This document shows positions 25,950 to 34,976 of a DNA stretch of 64,000 nt, piece after piece. Both the position numbers and the translations under genes were made by a program. Below the pieces are notes generated by a model. That model had not been told where the DNA came from, searched no databases, and saw only the letters and a program-made list of their open reading frames with translations. Where the stretch lies: the NCBI RefSeq assembly GCF_008086205.1, contig NZ_VSKK01000001.1, positions 1,426,001 to 1,490,000 on the forward strand, read 5' to 3'. Position 1 is the first letter of the stretch, and each line of letters starts with the position of its first letter. The stretch comes from Bizionia myxarmorum. Lineage in GTDB: Bacteria; Bacteroidota; Bacteroidia; Flavobacteriales; Flavobacteriaceae.

Positions 25950-26831
25950 ATGACAATTTTAGACGGTAAAAAAATAAGCAACGACATTAAAAATGAAATT
26001 GCGGAAGAAGTAACAAAAATGAAAGCAAAAGGGGAGAAGGTACCTCATTTAGCTGCTGTTATTGTTGGAAACGATGGTGCTAGTTTAACCTATGTTGCAA
26101 GTAAAGTTAGAGCTTGTGAGCGTGTGGGTTTTGAATCTACCATGGTGCGCTTATCAAATACCACTAGTGAAATTGAACTACTTGATAAAATTGCAGAATT
26201 AAATGAGAATCCAGATATCGATGGATTTATAATTCAATTGCCATTACCACCGCAAATTAATACGCAAAAAGTATTAATGGCTGTTGATCCTGATAAAGAT
26301 GTGGATGGTTTTCATCCCATGAATTTTGGAAAAATGGCTTTAGATATGTCTACTTTTATCCCAGCAACGCCATTCGGTATTTTAGAGTTATTGGATAGGT
26401 ATAATGTTGAAACCAAAGGGAAACATACGGTAGTTATTGGCCGTTCGCATATTGTAGGCCGTCCTATGAGTATTTTAATGGGACGAAGAGGTTTTCCAGG
26501 AAACTCTACGGTAACCACTACCCATAGCCACACAAAAAACATTACACAAATAACCTCTCAAGCAGATATTATTATTACAGCTTTAGGAGTTCCTAATTTC
26601 CTTAAAGCCGAAATGGTTAAAGATGATGTGGTAATTATTGATGTCGGTATTACGCGCGTTGCGGATGATACGGCACCAAAAGGCTATGTTATTACAGGTG
26701 ATGTGGATTTTGAAAATGTCAGCAAAAAAGCGAGTTTTATAACGCCTGTTCCAGGTGGTGTAGGACCGATGACCATTGCAATGCTATTGAAAAACACGCT
26801 TCTTGCGCGTGAATTGCATCGTAAAAAATAA
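25950..26831 (+). CDS. folD: Bifunctional methylenetetrahydrofolate dehydrogenase / methenyltetrahydrofolate cyclohydrolase FolD
   Basis: Interconverts 5,10-methylene- and 10-formyl-tetrahydrofolate with NADP in the cytoplasm, supplying one-carbon units. The 293-residue protein has the YVASK motif with the catalytic Lys (about residues 51-55), DGFIIQLPLPPQI, the PDKDVDGFHP motif, the nucleotide-binding VVIGRSHIVGRP and the C-terminal PVPGGVGPMT. All are diagnostic. Only 17 bases separate it from the downstream membrane-protein gene. Confidence 0.97.
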   Translation: MTILDGKKISNDIKNEIAEEVTKMKAKGEKVPHLAAVIVGNDGASLTYVASKVRACERVGFESTMVRLSNTTSEIELLDKIAELNENPDIDGFIIQLPLPPQINTQKVLMAVDPDKDVDGFHPMNFGKMALDMSTFIPATPFGILELLDRYNVETKGKHTVVIGRSHIVGRPMSILMGRRGFPGNSTVTTTHSHTKNITQITSQADIIITALGVPNFLKAEMVKDDVVIIDVGITRVADDTAPKGYVITGDVDFENVSKKASFITPVPGGVGPMTIAMLLKNTLLARELHRKK

Positions 26832-26848
26832 ACTATTTATATGGCAAC

Positions 26849-27580
26849 ATGATTTCCTATTTGATTCTATCTATAGTCGTTTTAAATCGTGTTTCAATTG
26901 GTAGTGCAGAACATCTAGTGCCAATTTTTTCCGCTATACTATTGGGGATTGCTATTATTCACTTCTCTAATCGGAGAGTTCTTCAACAACAAAAAGAAAA
27001 TATTTTTCAGCTTTTGGGTGCATTCGTATCTTTAGCTGTCGTATTATTTCATCTTCATAAAATTAGTCTTGGCGGCTATAATTTGTCGGAAGATTTGCCA
27101 TTATTCTTATGTAGCTTTTTAGCTTTGATTATTCCGGTTTTCACTTACTTCAGGAAATATTGGATGTATGAAATTCTCTTATTTTGGATAATTGCTGGAA
27201 CGTTGCAAGGTGTTGTGACGCCTGATATTTCTGAAGGTTTTCCCAGTTTTGATTATTTCAGGTATTGGATTGTACATTTAGGCTTACTAACGATTATTAT
27301 TTATGCCACGATTGTTTTAAAAATGCGACCAACATTAAAAAGTGTTTTTAAATCCTTCTTAACGCTTCAAGTATATGCTGTTGTTGTAATGGGAATAAAC
27401 TATTTACTGGATGCTAATTATTCGTATTTAAATAGAAAACCTAAATCTGCTTCTGCTTTAGATTATTTGGGTGAATGGCCATATTATTTATTAGTAATGG
27501 AAGCTATTTTAATCCCATTCTTTTTATTGATTTATTTGCCATTTTATATTACTAAAAAGAAGGAAATTTTAAGAAATTAG
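26849..27580 (+). CDS. YwaF/TIGR02206-type integral membrane protein
   Basis: A 243-residue protein of about seven hydrophobic helices. It has the family-type pattern: LPLFLCSFLALIIPVF, then a WIIAGTLQGVVTPD segment, a FRYWIVHLGLL segment and GEWPYYLLVMEAI near the end. The function of this family is not known. It lies 17 bases after folD on the same strand and is probably co-transcribed with it. Confidence 0.75.
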   Translation: MISYLILSIVVLNRVSIGSAEHLVPIFSAILLGIAIIHFSNRRVLQQQKENIFQLLGAFVSLAVVLFHLHKISLGGYNLSEDLPLFLCSFLALIIPVFTYFRKYWMYEILLFWIIAGTLQGVVTPDISEGFPSFDYFRYWIVHLGLLTIIIYATIVLKMRPTLKSVFKSFLTLQVYAVVVMGINYLLDANYSYLNRKPKSASALDYLGEWPYYLLVMEAILIPFFLLIYLPFYITKKKEILRN

Positions 27581-27682
27581 TTTAAGGATATTCTGGTTTT
27601 TCCAATTAGAATAGCCACTTACATTGTTTTCTTTTAAGAAATTTTAATTTAATAAGAATTCTATCAAACCAACTAGAAAATG

Positions 27683-28108
27683 TTATTTAGCAAATAGCTG
27701 ATTCCTATCTTTGAAAGCTTTAAACTCCAAAGCATTTCCAGCAGGATCATAAAAAAACATGGTGGTTTGTTCACCTACCAAACCTTCAAAGCGAATATAA
27801 GGTTCGATAACGAATTCGATGTTTTTAGATTTTAAGTGCGCTGAAAATTCTTGAAATTTATCCCAATCCAATACAACGCCGTAATGTGGAACGGGAACGG
27901 ATTTCCCATCCACACTATTGGTATGAACGACTTCTTCTGATTTAGGTTTGTAGTGAATAACCAACTGATGTCCAAAGAAATTAAAATCGAACCAATGATC
28001 GCTGCTTCGGCCTTCTTCACAGTTTAAAACATCGCGATAAAATAGGCGACAGTCTTCTAAATTGTGCACGGGAATGGCAATGTGAAATGGACTTATTTTT
28101 GAAATCAT
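27683..28108 (-). CDS. VOC family protein (glyoxalase/dioxygenase fold)
   Basis: A 141-residue vicinal-oxygen-chelate protein with paired beta-alpha-beta-beta-beta units. [20 protein letters not shown] opens the first, with a metal-ligand-type His in [25 protein letters not shown] and [15 protein letters not shown] (terminal Glu ligand) follow. This looks like a metal-dependent dioxygenase or glyoxalase-type enzyme; the substrate is unknown. A small membrane-protein gene lies 12 bases upstream on the same strand, so the two may form an operon. Confidence 0.85.
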   Translation of the reverse strand: MISKISPFHIAIPVHNLEDCRLFYRDVLNCEEGRSSDHWFDFNFFGHQLVIHYKPKSEEVVHTNSVDGKSVPVPHYGVVLDWDKFQEFSAHLKSKNIEFVIEPYIRFEGLVGEQTTMFFYDPAGNALEFKAFKDRNQLFAK

Positions 28109-28120
28109 ATAATATTCGGT

Positions 28121-28303
28121 TTAAGCGGTTTCATCTTTTCTATACTTAAGCATCGTGACGCCCGCAATAAAGAAAATGACGCCTAAAATGGTCAAGGCCC
28201 AAGGACTCAAACCAACTACATCGTTTCCAAATATTCCTAGAATACCCAGTATCAAACCAATCATTCCACCTATCGTTAAAACTAATGCTAAAACTTTAAT
28301 CAT
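28121..28303 (-). CDS. Small membrane protein, two transmembrane helices
   Basis: Sixty residues made of two hydrophobic helices (about 4-24 and 34-52) joined by a short loop NDVVGLSPW and ending in a charged tail KYRKDETA. It has the glycine-rich look of small Bacteroidota envelope proteins, and no family is recognised. Placement 12 bases ahead of the VOC gene and the strong hydrophobic pattern support a real gene. Confidence 0.6.
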   Translation of the reverse strand: MIKVLALVLTIGGMIGLILGILGIFGNDVVGLSPWALTILGVIFFIAGVTMLKYRKDETA

Positions 28304-28486
28304 AATTTTATCTATTTTGATGGAAGATAAGAAACCTCATGTATCTAATTATCTCATTTCAAAAATATTTTAACACATATAACTTCACCTCTAAAATAGA
28401 AGAAAATAGGGGTCTTGAAAATATTTTAGAATAAAAAAAGGATGATTTGCACTTTACAAAAAACTTGAAATTAAAACAGAAAATAT

Positions 28487-29236
28487 CTATCTCTTAATTT
28501 TAGAATTTTCTTCAAATGTCTTGTCAGAATCTTCTAATAGAATATTTAATTCGGCCAATTCGTCTTTAGTGAATTCACGGTATTCGCCAACCGGAATGTC
28601 TAGTGAAATATTCATAATTCGAACGCGTTGTAAGGCAACAACGTCATAATTTAAATACTCACACATGCGTCTAATTTGACGATTTAAACCCTGAGTTAAG
28701 ATGATTTTGAACCTAAAAGTGTCCAGTTTTTCAACCACACATTCCTTCGTAATGGTATCTAAAATGGGCACTCCATTTTGCATGCGCTCAATAAACGTTT
28801 GTGATATAGGTTTATCTACTGTTACAATATATTCCTTATCATGATTATTGCTTCCGCGTAAAATTTTATTCACAATATCACCATCATCTGTAAGGAAAAT
28901 CAAGCCTTCACTCGGCTTGTCCAATCTGCCAATAGGAAAAACCCGTTTAGGGTATTTTATAAAATCAATGATATTATCTTTTTCAACACGGGTATCGGTT
29001 GTGCAAACTATGCCAATGGGTTTATTAAAAGCCAAATAAACAAAGGGCTTATCATTAGAAACTATTTCTTTTCCATCAACTTCAACCACATCGTTTTCGC
29101 TTACTTTAGTTCCCATTTCTGGAACAGCGCCATTTATGGTTACGCGTTTTGCTTCAATAAGTTTATCGGCTGCACGGCGTGAGCAATAACCTACTTCACT
29201 TAAATATTTATTGAGTCTCGTTAATTTTTCTTCCAT
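28487..29236 (-). CDS. rluF: 23S rRNA pseudouridine synthase RluF
   Basis: Converts a uridine of 23S rRNA (U2604 in E. coli) to pseudouridine. The 249-residue protein has an N-terminal S4 RNA-binding domain (RLNKYLSEVGYCSRRAADKLI) and the RsuA-type catalytic domain with IGRLDKPSEG carrying the catalytic Asp. NHDKEYIVTVDKPI and the QGLNRQIRRMCEYLNYDV and RIMNISLDIPVGE segments are shared with E. coli RluF, not RluB or RluE. It is the last gene of the minus-strand cluster. A -7 box sits right against its start codon, so it also has a private, probably leaderless, transcript. Confidence 0.9.
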   Translation of the reverse strand: MEEKLTRLNKYLSEVGYCSRRAADKLIEAKRVTINGAVPEMGTKVSENDVVEVDGKEIVSNDKPFVYLAFNKPIGIVCTTDTRVEKDNIIDFIKYPKRVFPIGRLDKPSEGLIFLTDDGDIVNKILRGSNNHDKEYIVTVDKPISQTFIERMQNGVPILDTITKECVVEKLDTFRFKIILTQGLNRQIRRMCEYLNYDVVALQRVRIMNISLDIPVGEYREFTKDELAELNILLEDSDKTFEENSKIKR

Positions 29237-29240
29237 GGTA

Positions 29241-29248
29241 CAAAGGTA
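29241..29248 (-). promoter_or_regulatory. -7 box abutting the rluF start codon
   Basis: On the minus strand TACCTTTG matches TAnnTTTG and ends 4 bases before the ATG. With the usual spacing, transcription would begin at or next to the start codon. Confidence 0.5.
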
Positions 29249-29253
29249 TCAAT

Positions 29254-30078
29254 TTAGCCTTTTAAAAACTCATATATATGGTTGGATATGCTGTCATCAA
29301 TTAAGGAGTGGCCAAAACCTGTAGTGGTAACTAATTGGCTATTCTTCAAACTATTTTTAATTAGGAGTGCATCTTCATATGGAATAATGCTATCTTTTTC
29401 ATCGTGAATAATTAGGCCTTCCAAATTTAAAGCTTCTAAATGCTTCGCCGTAGAAAAACTTTCAGGTTCTGCGTTTAGTTTATCTGTAATAAATTGGTTT
29501 GTTCCTTTTACCGTGCGATTTGTAAAGCCCATCATTGAGTAATAGCGACTTAAAACATCGGTGAATTCTGAAGGTGTACCTAATAAGATAAGTTTAGTAA
29601 TGGCATTATAATCCGTATTGGTTTGCGAAAAAACAGAAGCCATGCCGCCAACAGAATGCCCAATAATATAATCTGCTTTAAATTTTTTAGTAACTACTTT
29701 AATAAATTCACCATAAAGCACGGCATTAAAGCGTTTGCTTCCGGAACGGCCGTGCGCTGGTGCGTCCAAGGCAATAATATTATACTGTAATTTGTTTAGC
29801 GGTTCAATTAAATATTGCCACCTAGCCGAATTGCTTTCCCAGCCATGAACCAGCACTATAGTTTTTCCTTTGCCCAACCATCTGTAGGTCATAACAGGGA
29901 AATTGTTCACCTTAATTTCTTCTCTAAAAGACGTGTCTAAAAAATCGGACTGCTTTTCATTTATCTGTCCAGCTCGTGGCGTTGTAAATAAATACATAGC
30001 CATTTGTCCCGCTGTTCTTTTTGAAAATATTCCAATAAAATTTATAACAAAACCAACGCTTTTTTGAATAAATATCAT
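29254..30078 (-). CDS. Alpha/beta hydrolase
   Basis: Serine hydrolase of about 274 residues with oxyanion region LVHGWESNSARW, nucleophile elbow GHSVGG, an acid in HDEKDSIIP and catalytic His in GFGHSLID near the C-terminus. The start at 30078 forms an ATGA overlap with the cupin stop, a classic translational-coupling junction; a longer reading from 30141 would overlap the cupin gene by 67 bases. The N-terminal hydrophobic stretch (IFIQKSVGFVINFIGIF) may anchor it in the membrane. The substrate is unknown. Confidence 0.88.
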   Translation of the reverse strand: MIFIQKSVGFVINFIGIFSKRTAGQMAMYLFTTPRAGQINEKQSDFLDTSFREEIKVNNFPVMTYRWLGKGKTIVLVHGWESNSARWQYLIEPLNKLQYNIIALDAPAHGRSGSKRFNAVLYGEFIKVVTKKFKADYIIGHSVGGMASVFSQTNTDYNAITKLILLGTPSEFTDVLSRYYSMMGFTNRTVKGTNQFITDKLNAEPESFSTAKHLEALNLEGLIIHDEKDSIIPYEDALLIKNSLKNSQLVTTTGFGHSLIDDSISNHIYEFLKG

Positions 30079-30440
30079 AGGTCTTCCCGGTTTACTAAAT
30101 CCATTGAAAACGCCGGTCTGCAAATAGCTAAATAAATGCAAGGCTCGGTAAACGGATTGGAATATTGTACCCGTGTATTTTTATTGATTTTTATAGACTG
30201 ACCAGCTTCTAAAACAATTTCGTCACCATCAATAATAAATTGTTTCTTCCCTTGAATAATAAAGGTGTATTCATCAAACTGTGGCGTTTGAAACGGTTCG
30301 CTCCAACCGGCAGGTGCAATCATGTGGGCAATACTTATTTCTGAATTACCATCCGTTGCTAATCCAAAGTGTTCTTTAATTATTTTTCCATCTGTAGTTG
30401 GAACTACAAACGGACTATCTTGGATTTTATAATTTTTCAT
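30075..30440 (-). CDS. Cupin domain protein
   Basis: A 121-residue single-domain cupin. Motif 1 lies around QTPQFDEYTFIIQGKKQF and motif 2 around EAGQSIKINKNTRVQYSNP. Two of the usual histidine metal ligands are absent (the first motif has no H-x-H), so metal binding is doubtful. It is 5 bases after the yitT-like gene and overlaps the alpha/beta hydrolase by ATGA. Confidence 0.82.
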   Translation of the reverse strand: MKNYKIQDSPFVVPTTDGKIIKEHFGLATDGNSEISIAHMIAPAGWSEPFQTPQFDEYTFIIQGKKQFIIDGDEIVLEAGQSIKINKNTRVQYSNPFTEPCIYLAICRPAFSMDLVNREDL

Positions 30441-30445
30441 GTTAA

Positions 30446-31411
30446 CTATTTTAAAGGTTTTCTCTTAATCATGCCACCCCGCAAATCTTTTACAACGCCC
30501 ATGATAATAAAAGCGTTATCATCAATCTTATCAATCTCGGTATGTAATTTAGCTAGCTCCAAGCGGGTAACAACCGTGTAAATAATATCCTTATCATACC
30601 TTTCACCGTTACCACCATAACCACCTTTTCCTGCATAAATAGTACAAGCGCGTCCTAATTTTTCAACAATCATAACACGAATTTGTTCGTGATGATTTGA
30701 AATAATGGTGACGCCTACATATTCTTCCACACCATCAATCACAAAATCTACTGTTTTTGCTGCTGCTAAATAGGTCAAAATTGCATAGAGTGCTATTTCT
30801 ACCGAAAGTACATAGGCACCAAAAGAAAAGATGATTAGGTTAATTAATAATAATACATCACCAACGGTTATGGATGATTTTCTACTGACGTACAATGCTA
30901 AAACTTCGGTGCCATCAATAACAGCGCCGCCTCTCATGGCCATACCAATTCCTAAACCTAGAAAAAAGCCACCAAAAACGGCTATCAATAACTTATCATC
31001 GGTGATAGTTGGGTATTCCACAAAATGAACAACAAGCGCTAATAATCCAATAGCCACAATACTTTTAGCCGCAAAACGCACGCTGAACGTTTTGGCGCCC
31101 AGAATAATAAACGGAATATTCACTAGAATTAATAACAAACTAAAATCTAAATGGGTAATGTTTTTTAATAATAGCGAAATACCTGTAGCGCCACCATCAA
31201 TGAAGCGATTGGGTAATAAAAACCCTTTTAAGCCAAAACCAGCTGAAAAAACGCCAACACATATAAACAGTGATTCTTTTAAAGCATGAGATAATTCTAC
31301 CCGAAGGTTTTTAACTAGAGGAACCAGTTGACCATCGCTAACGCTCGCTTGGCTTGAACCAAGCTGCATGCGAGCAATCTTTTTTAATAAATTTGTTAAG
31401 TAGGGTCTCAT
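30446..31411 (-). CDS. YitT family membrane protein (DUF161 plus DUF2179)
   Basis: Integral membrane protein of 321 residues with about five or six helices in the first 200 residues (for example LFICVGVFSAGFGLKGFLLPNRF), the GFFLGLGIGMAMRGGAVIDGTEVLA segment and a cytoplasmic DUF2179 domain with YAGKGGYGG and DKDIIYTVVTRLE. The family is widespread and its function not settled. TAAAAAC just upstream fits the AT-rich start context of Bacteroidota. Codons 13-24 hold a small nested hairpin (GCTCGC/GCGAGC, 31343-31375), and residues 15-30 look like poorly conserved extension. Confidence 0.88.
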   Translation of the reverse strand: MRPYLTNLLKKIARMQLGSSQASVSDGQLVPLVKNLRVELSHALKESLFICVGVFSAGFGLKGFLLPNRFIDGGATGISLLLKNITHLDFSLLLILVNIPFIILGAKTFSVRFAAKSIVAIGLLALVVHFVEYPTITDDKLLIAVFGGFFLGLGIGMAMRGGAVIDGTEVLALYVSRKSSITVGDVLLLINLIIFSFGAYVLSVEIALYAILTYLAAAKTVDFVIDGVEEYVGVTIISNHHEQIRVMIVEKLGRACTIYAGKGGYGGNGERYDKDIIYTVVTRLELAKLHTEIDKIDDNAFIIMGVVKDLRGGMIKRKPLK

Positions 31412-31417
31412 ATGTTT

Positions 31418-31972
31418 TTAGTTCCAGCCAATCATGAAATATTTTATTTTAGCTGTTTCTGGAATTTGAATGGCTTCAATTTCTGTATCGGTGTCAAATT
31501 GTAAACTGGCAGGAAGCTCCTTTTTATCAATAGTGAAAAAGGCGTTGATTTCGTTCACAAAAATTACGGCATTTTTTAACGTATTATGAATGCTAGAAAT
31601 TTTGTAGTTTTTTTGAATATCGCCAAAGGTACTATTTATGCTAATTCCTTTTTTGGTTTTAAAACGGGCATCTTCAATTTTAATAGTACTAATTAAAGAC
31701 GTGGAGTCCAACATTTTTTTAGGACTTAAAATCAATAATAATTTTCCGCTTTTATCAAATACTTCAATATCGTAATTGGCACTTTGAAAGGCTTCTTCGT
31801 TTTTTAATTTAACAATAGAATCGTTAGGGAATACCATGCTTAAATCGCTGACTTGAGTAGAATCCGTTAACATGCCAATTTGCTTATTGGCAATTAAAAA
31901 AGGATCTTGTTCTTTAGAGCAACTTGACAATAAACAACCAACAATTACTAAACTTAAAATTATTTTCTTCAT
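31418..31972 (-). CDS. Hypothetical lipoprotein
   Basis: A 184-residue protein with a lipoprotein signal peptide ending LLSSC (lipidated Cys about residue 19). The mature part contains a mid-region (FGDIQKNYKISSIHNTL) and INAFFTIDKKELP, resembling periplasmic proteins with a short repeated beta fold. I do not recognise a characterised family. It is only 6 bases before the yitT-like gene, so it heads that operon or continues it from the HerA-like gene. Confidence 0.7.
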   Translation of the reverse strand: MKKIILSLVIVGCLLSSCSKEQDPFLIANKQIGMLTDSTQVSDLSMVFPNDSIVKLKNEEAFQSANYDIEVFDKSGKLLLILSPKKMLDSTSLISTIKIEDARFKTKKGISINSTFGDIQKNYKISSIHNTLKNAVIFVNEINAFFTIDKKELPASLQFDTDTEIEAIQIPETAKIKYFMIGWN

Positions 31973-32002
31973 GCGTATTATACGTTTTTAGGATTCTATT
32001 AT

Positions 32003-33547
32003 TTATGTTTTTTTTGAATTACTCATGGCTTTGCTTAAAATACCAAAGACACTTCTAATAAAAGTGGCACTTGTTAAAACCTTTACTATAGGATTTATTC
32101 TACTGCTTGATCTTGTGGTGCTTTTCTTGGATTCTGCTTTTTTAAGTGCTTCTTTTTCTTGCCTTGCTTTTTCTTTTAATTCCTCACTTTCGGCTTCTTC
32201 AATTTTTTTATTAAGTAATTCGTAAGCACTTTCACGATCTATTTCTTCAGCGTATTTTTTAACTAATTTGGATTCCGATAATAAATTTTGAAGTTCAGAA
32301 TCGTTTAAAATATCCATTCTGCTCATAGGCGCTCGCATCATAGTTGCTGCCAATGGTGTTGGGCGGCCTTTTTCGTCTAAAGCAGATACCAAAGCCTCTC
32401 CTGTTCCCAATGCCGTTAAAATTTCGGCTGTATCATAATAAGGACTGTCAGGATAATTTTGAGCAGCAAGTTTAATTGCTTTTCTATCTTTGGCCGTAAA
32501 TGCACGCAATGCATGCTGAATTTTTAAACCTAATTGGGCTAAAACCGCTTCTGGAACATCTGTAGGGTTTTGAGTCACAAAATATATTCCAACGCCTTTA
32601 CTACGAATTAATTTGACAATACTTTCTATTTGATTTAATAAGGCTTTGGAAGCTTCATTGAAAATTAAATGTGCCTCGTCTATAAACAAGATCAATTCGG
32701 GTCGGTCTGTATCGCCTTTTTCTGGAAAAGTTGAATATATTTCTGCCAGTAAACTCAACATAAAAGTCGAGAATAATTTTGGTTTATCCTGAATATCGGT
32801 TAAGCGAATAATGTTTATGTAACCACGACCGTTTTCATCTAAACGCAATAAATCATCCACTTCAAAGGATTTTTCACCAAAAAACAAATCGCCACCTTGT
32901 TGCTCAATTTCTACTATTTTACGTAAAATAGCGCCTGTTGATGCGGTAGAAATTCGTCCATAAGAATCTTCAAATTCTTTCCGACCTTCATTGGTGGCAT
33001 ACTGCAGGATTTTCTTAAAATCCTTTAAATCTAAAAGTGGTAATTTATGATCATCACAGTATTTAAAAATTACAGAAATGATACCCGATTGGGTTTCTGT
33101 AACATCTAATATTCTAGAAATTAAAACAGGGCCAAATTCACTAATGGTAGCGCGAAGTCTAACACCGTTCTGTTCAGAAAGCGTTAAAATTTCAACTGGA
33201 AATGCTTTCGCATCAAAAGGAAGTCCTATTTGTGCATGCCGTTGATCAATTTTGGCGTGACCCGGACTTGCTTGGGCCAATCCACTTAAATCGCCTTTAA
33301 TATCCATTAATAAAACAGGAATGCCTTTTTCGCTTAAATTCTCAGCAAGAACTTGCAGCGTTTTCGTTTTTCCGGTTCCTGTTGCTCCCGCAATTAAACC
33401 ATGTCTATTCATGGTTCGTAAGGGTACGTTTACAAAAGCATTCGTAACGGTTTCACCATCTAGCATGGCAGCACCTAAAGTTATAAACTCACCTTTGTTG
33501 GTATTACCTTCCTGAATATGGTTGAAAAAAGTCTCCTTTCTGGTCAT
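32003..33547 (-). CDS. HerA-like helicase / DUF853 family ATPase
   Basis: AAA-type ATPase of about 514 residues related to E. coli YjgR. The start at MTRKETFFNHIQEGN is preferred: upstream in-frame residues are uncharged hydrophobic filler with no family similarity. Walker A is GATGTGKTKTLQ, and Walker B is LILFIDEAHLIF. The conserved FVTQNPTDVPEAVLAQLG segment and the C-terminal MMRAPMSRMD follow, then a charged coiled-coil tail (about 445-495). This is a stand-alone HerA/FtsK-superfamily protein; no NurA partner is adjacent, so its role is unclear. Confidence 0.85.
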   Translation of the reverse strand: MTRKETFFNHIQEGNTNKGEFITLGAAMLDGETVTNAFVNVPLRTMNRHGLIAGATGTGKTKTLQVLAENLSEKGIPVLLMDIKGDLSGLAQASPGHAKIDQRHAQIGLPFDAKAFPVEILTLSEQNGVRLRATISEFGPVLISRILDVTETQSGIISVIFKYCDDHKLPLLDLKDFKKILQYATNEGRKEFEDSYGRISTASTGAILRKIVEIEQQGGDLFFGEKSFEVDDLLRLDENGRGYINIIRLTDIQDKPKLFSTFMLSLLAEIYSTFPEKGDTDRPELILFIDEAHLIFNEASKALLNQIESIVKLIRSKGVGIYFVTQNPTDVPEAVLAQLGLKIQHALRAFTAKDRKAIKLAAQNYPDSPYYDTAEILTALGTGEALVSALDEKGRPTPLAATMMRAPMSRMDILNDSELQNLLSESKLVKKYAEEIDRESAYELLNKKIEEAESEELKEKARQEKEALKKAESKKSTTRSSSRINPIVKVLTSATFIRSVFGILSKAMSNSKKT

Positions 33548-33735
33548 TTTTGAAAATTTGTATAAAAATACAATTCTTAAGCTAATCTGTGGAAATTTTT
33601 TTAAGAATATCAGCATTTATAAAACTTTGAATGACCTTTTGCAAATAAGTTTTCGGTTGAAATCAAACTAACAAGTGCAGCGGATATCCATGCTAAAAAT
33701 AACGGACATCATAGGACTTACTGAAATCCGTTTTA

Positions 33736-33743
33736 TATCTTTG
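33736..33743 (+). promoter_or_regulatory. -7 box abutting the queE start codon
   Basis: TATCTTTG is an exact TAnnTTTG match and ends 6 bases before the ATG at 33750. It lies inside the longer open frame from 33675, so it supports the later start and a leaderless message. Confidence 0.6.
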
Positions 33744-33749
33744 CAGACT

Positions 33750-34382
33750 ATGACAAAAAGTGAAAGACAAGAGTTGTTAGATAAAGGGTTGTTATTGCCC
33801 CTAATGGAAGAGTTTTACACCATTCAAGGTGAGGGCTTCCATAAAGGAACGGCTGCCTATTTTATTCGAATTGGTGGTTGTGATGTGGGTTGCCATTGGT
33901 GTGATGTTAAAGAAAGCTGGTTAGCTGAATTGCATCCGCCAACAGAAATTGAAAAAATTGTTGATAATGCTGAAAAATACAGTAAAACCATAGTTGTAAC
34001 GGGTGGTGAACCTTTAATGTGGGATATGAATCCTTTAACGAGCCAGTTAAAAGCAAAAGGTTTACAAACGCATATTGAAACTTCCGGCGCCTATGAATTA
34101 ACAGGAACTTGGGATTGGATTTGCTTGTCACCTAAAAAACTAAAATTGCCAACGCAACTAGTTTATGATAAGGCACATGAACTAAAAGTGATTATATTTA
34201 ATAAAGATGATTTCCGTTTCGCTGAAGAGCAAGCTGCAAAAGTAAATAAAGATTGTATTTTATATTTACAACCGGAATGGAGTAAGCGTGATAAAATGGT
34301 GCCAGATATAGTGGAATACGTAATGAATAATCCGCAATGGAAAGTATCCCTTCAAACACATAAATATTTGAATATACCTTAA
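33750..34382 (+). CDS. queE: 7-carboxy-7-deazaguanine synthase QueE
   Basis: Radical-SAM enzyme of queuosine biosynthesis that turns 6-carboxy-tetrahydropterin into 7-carboxy-7-deazaguanine. The start at MTKSERQELL gives 210 residues. The substrate and cluster motif is EEFYTIQGEGFHKGTAAYFIR, followed by the [4Fe-4S] CX3CX2C in GCDVGCHWCD. The GGEP motif follows, then the HIETSG segment. No other queuosine gene is adjacent. A bidirectional terminator separates it from the DUF2911 gene on the other strand. Confidence 0.92.
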   Translation: MTKSERQELLDKGLLLPLMEEFYTIQGEGFHKGTAAYFIRIGGCDVGCHWCDVKESWLAELHPPTEIEKIVDNAEKYSKTIVVTGGEPLMWDMNPLTSQLKAKGLQTHIETSGAYELTGTWDWICLSPKKLKLPTQLVYDKAHELKVIIFNKDDFRFAEEQAAKVNKDCILYLQPEWSKRDKMVPDIVEYVMNNPQWKVSLQTHKYLNIP

Positions 34383-34383
34383 T

Positions 34384-34419
34384 AAAAAAACGCCTTGAAA
34401 TTTCAAGGCGTTTTTTTTT
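34384..34419. terminator. Bidirectional terminator between queE and the DUF2911 gene
   Basis: A perfect palindrome with arms of 17 bases (core ACGCCTTGAAA/TTTCAAGGCGT) has A and T tracts on either side, so it can end transcripts in both directions. Confidence 0.9.
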
Positions 34420-34436
34420 ACTTAAACTGTAATTGA

Positions 34437-34976
34437 TTATTTTGTTGAAGTAGGAACGGAAACTCGTACTTTATCCCAACCCATATGCATAGTTGCGTTT
34501 TCATCAAAACTAATGGAGAATGCTTCTAAAGATTCGTCAGCCATTTTTACAGGAACCGTTACTCTAGCAACATCGTTTTCTTTTTTATAGGAATAAGAAC
34601 CCCAAGTATTCAGGTCTTTATTGATTATAACAATCCATTCCTTATCACCAGGAATAGTTGCTAAAGAATACGTACCTGCTTGTATTTTATTTCCACCAAA
34701 ATCCGTGTCCTTATAAAAGGTGATTTCTACAGCTTCATTTGCTCCAGTGCGCCAAACCTTATCATTAGGCGCTAATTTAGATAATAAGCGGTCATTAAGT
34801 TGAGGTCTACTGTAAACTACTTTTACCGTTTTATTAGCGTCTTTATAGTCGGAAGGAAACGAAGCCACATCCATTGGGCTTTTATCTAGACTAGGAAATT
34901 CTTGAGCAGAAAGCGTGGTTGTAAATAGCATAACAAACGTAAATGCTACGGATGTAATTAATGATGATTTTTTCAT
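34437..34976 (-). CDS. DUF2911 domain secreted protein
   Basis: A 179-residue exported protein with a signal peptide ending TTTLSAQ. The mature part is one DUF2911 domain with VKVVYSRPQLNDRLL, KVWRTGANEAVEITFYKD and AGTYSLATIPGDKEWIVIINKDL, the hallmarks of the family, ending MHMGWDKVRVSVP. Function is unknown; the family is common in Bacteroidota. The gene is convergent with queE and divergent from asnB. Confidence 0.9.
   Translation of the reverse strand: MKKSSLITSVAFTFVMLFTTTLSAQEFPSLDKSPMDVASFPSDYKDANKTVKVVYSRPQLNDRLLSKLAPNDKVWRTGANEAVEITFYKDTDFGGNKIQAGTYSLATIPGDKEWIVIINKDLNTWGSYSYKKENDVARVTVPVKMADESLEAFSISFDENATMHMGWDKVRVSVPTSTK

Noticed and set aside
33675-33749. Longer start for queE
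   Set aside because: A -7 promoter box lies inside this stretch and the extra residues are not typical of QueE.
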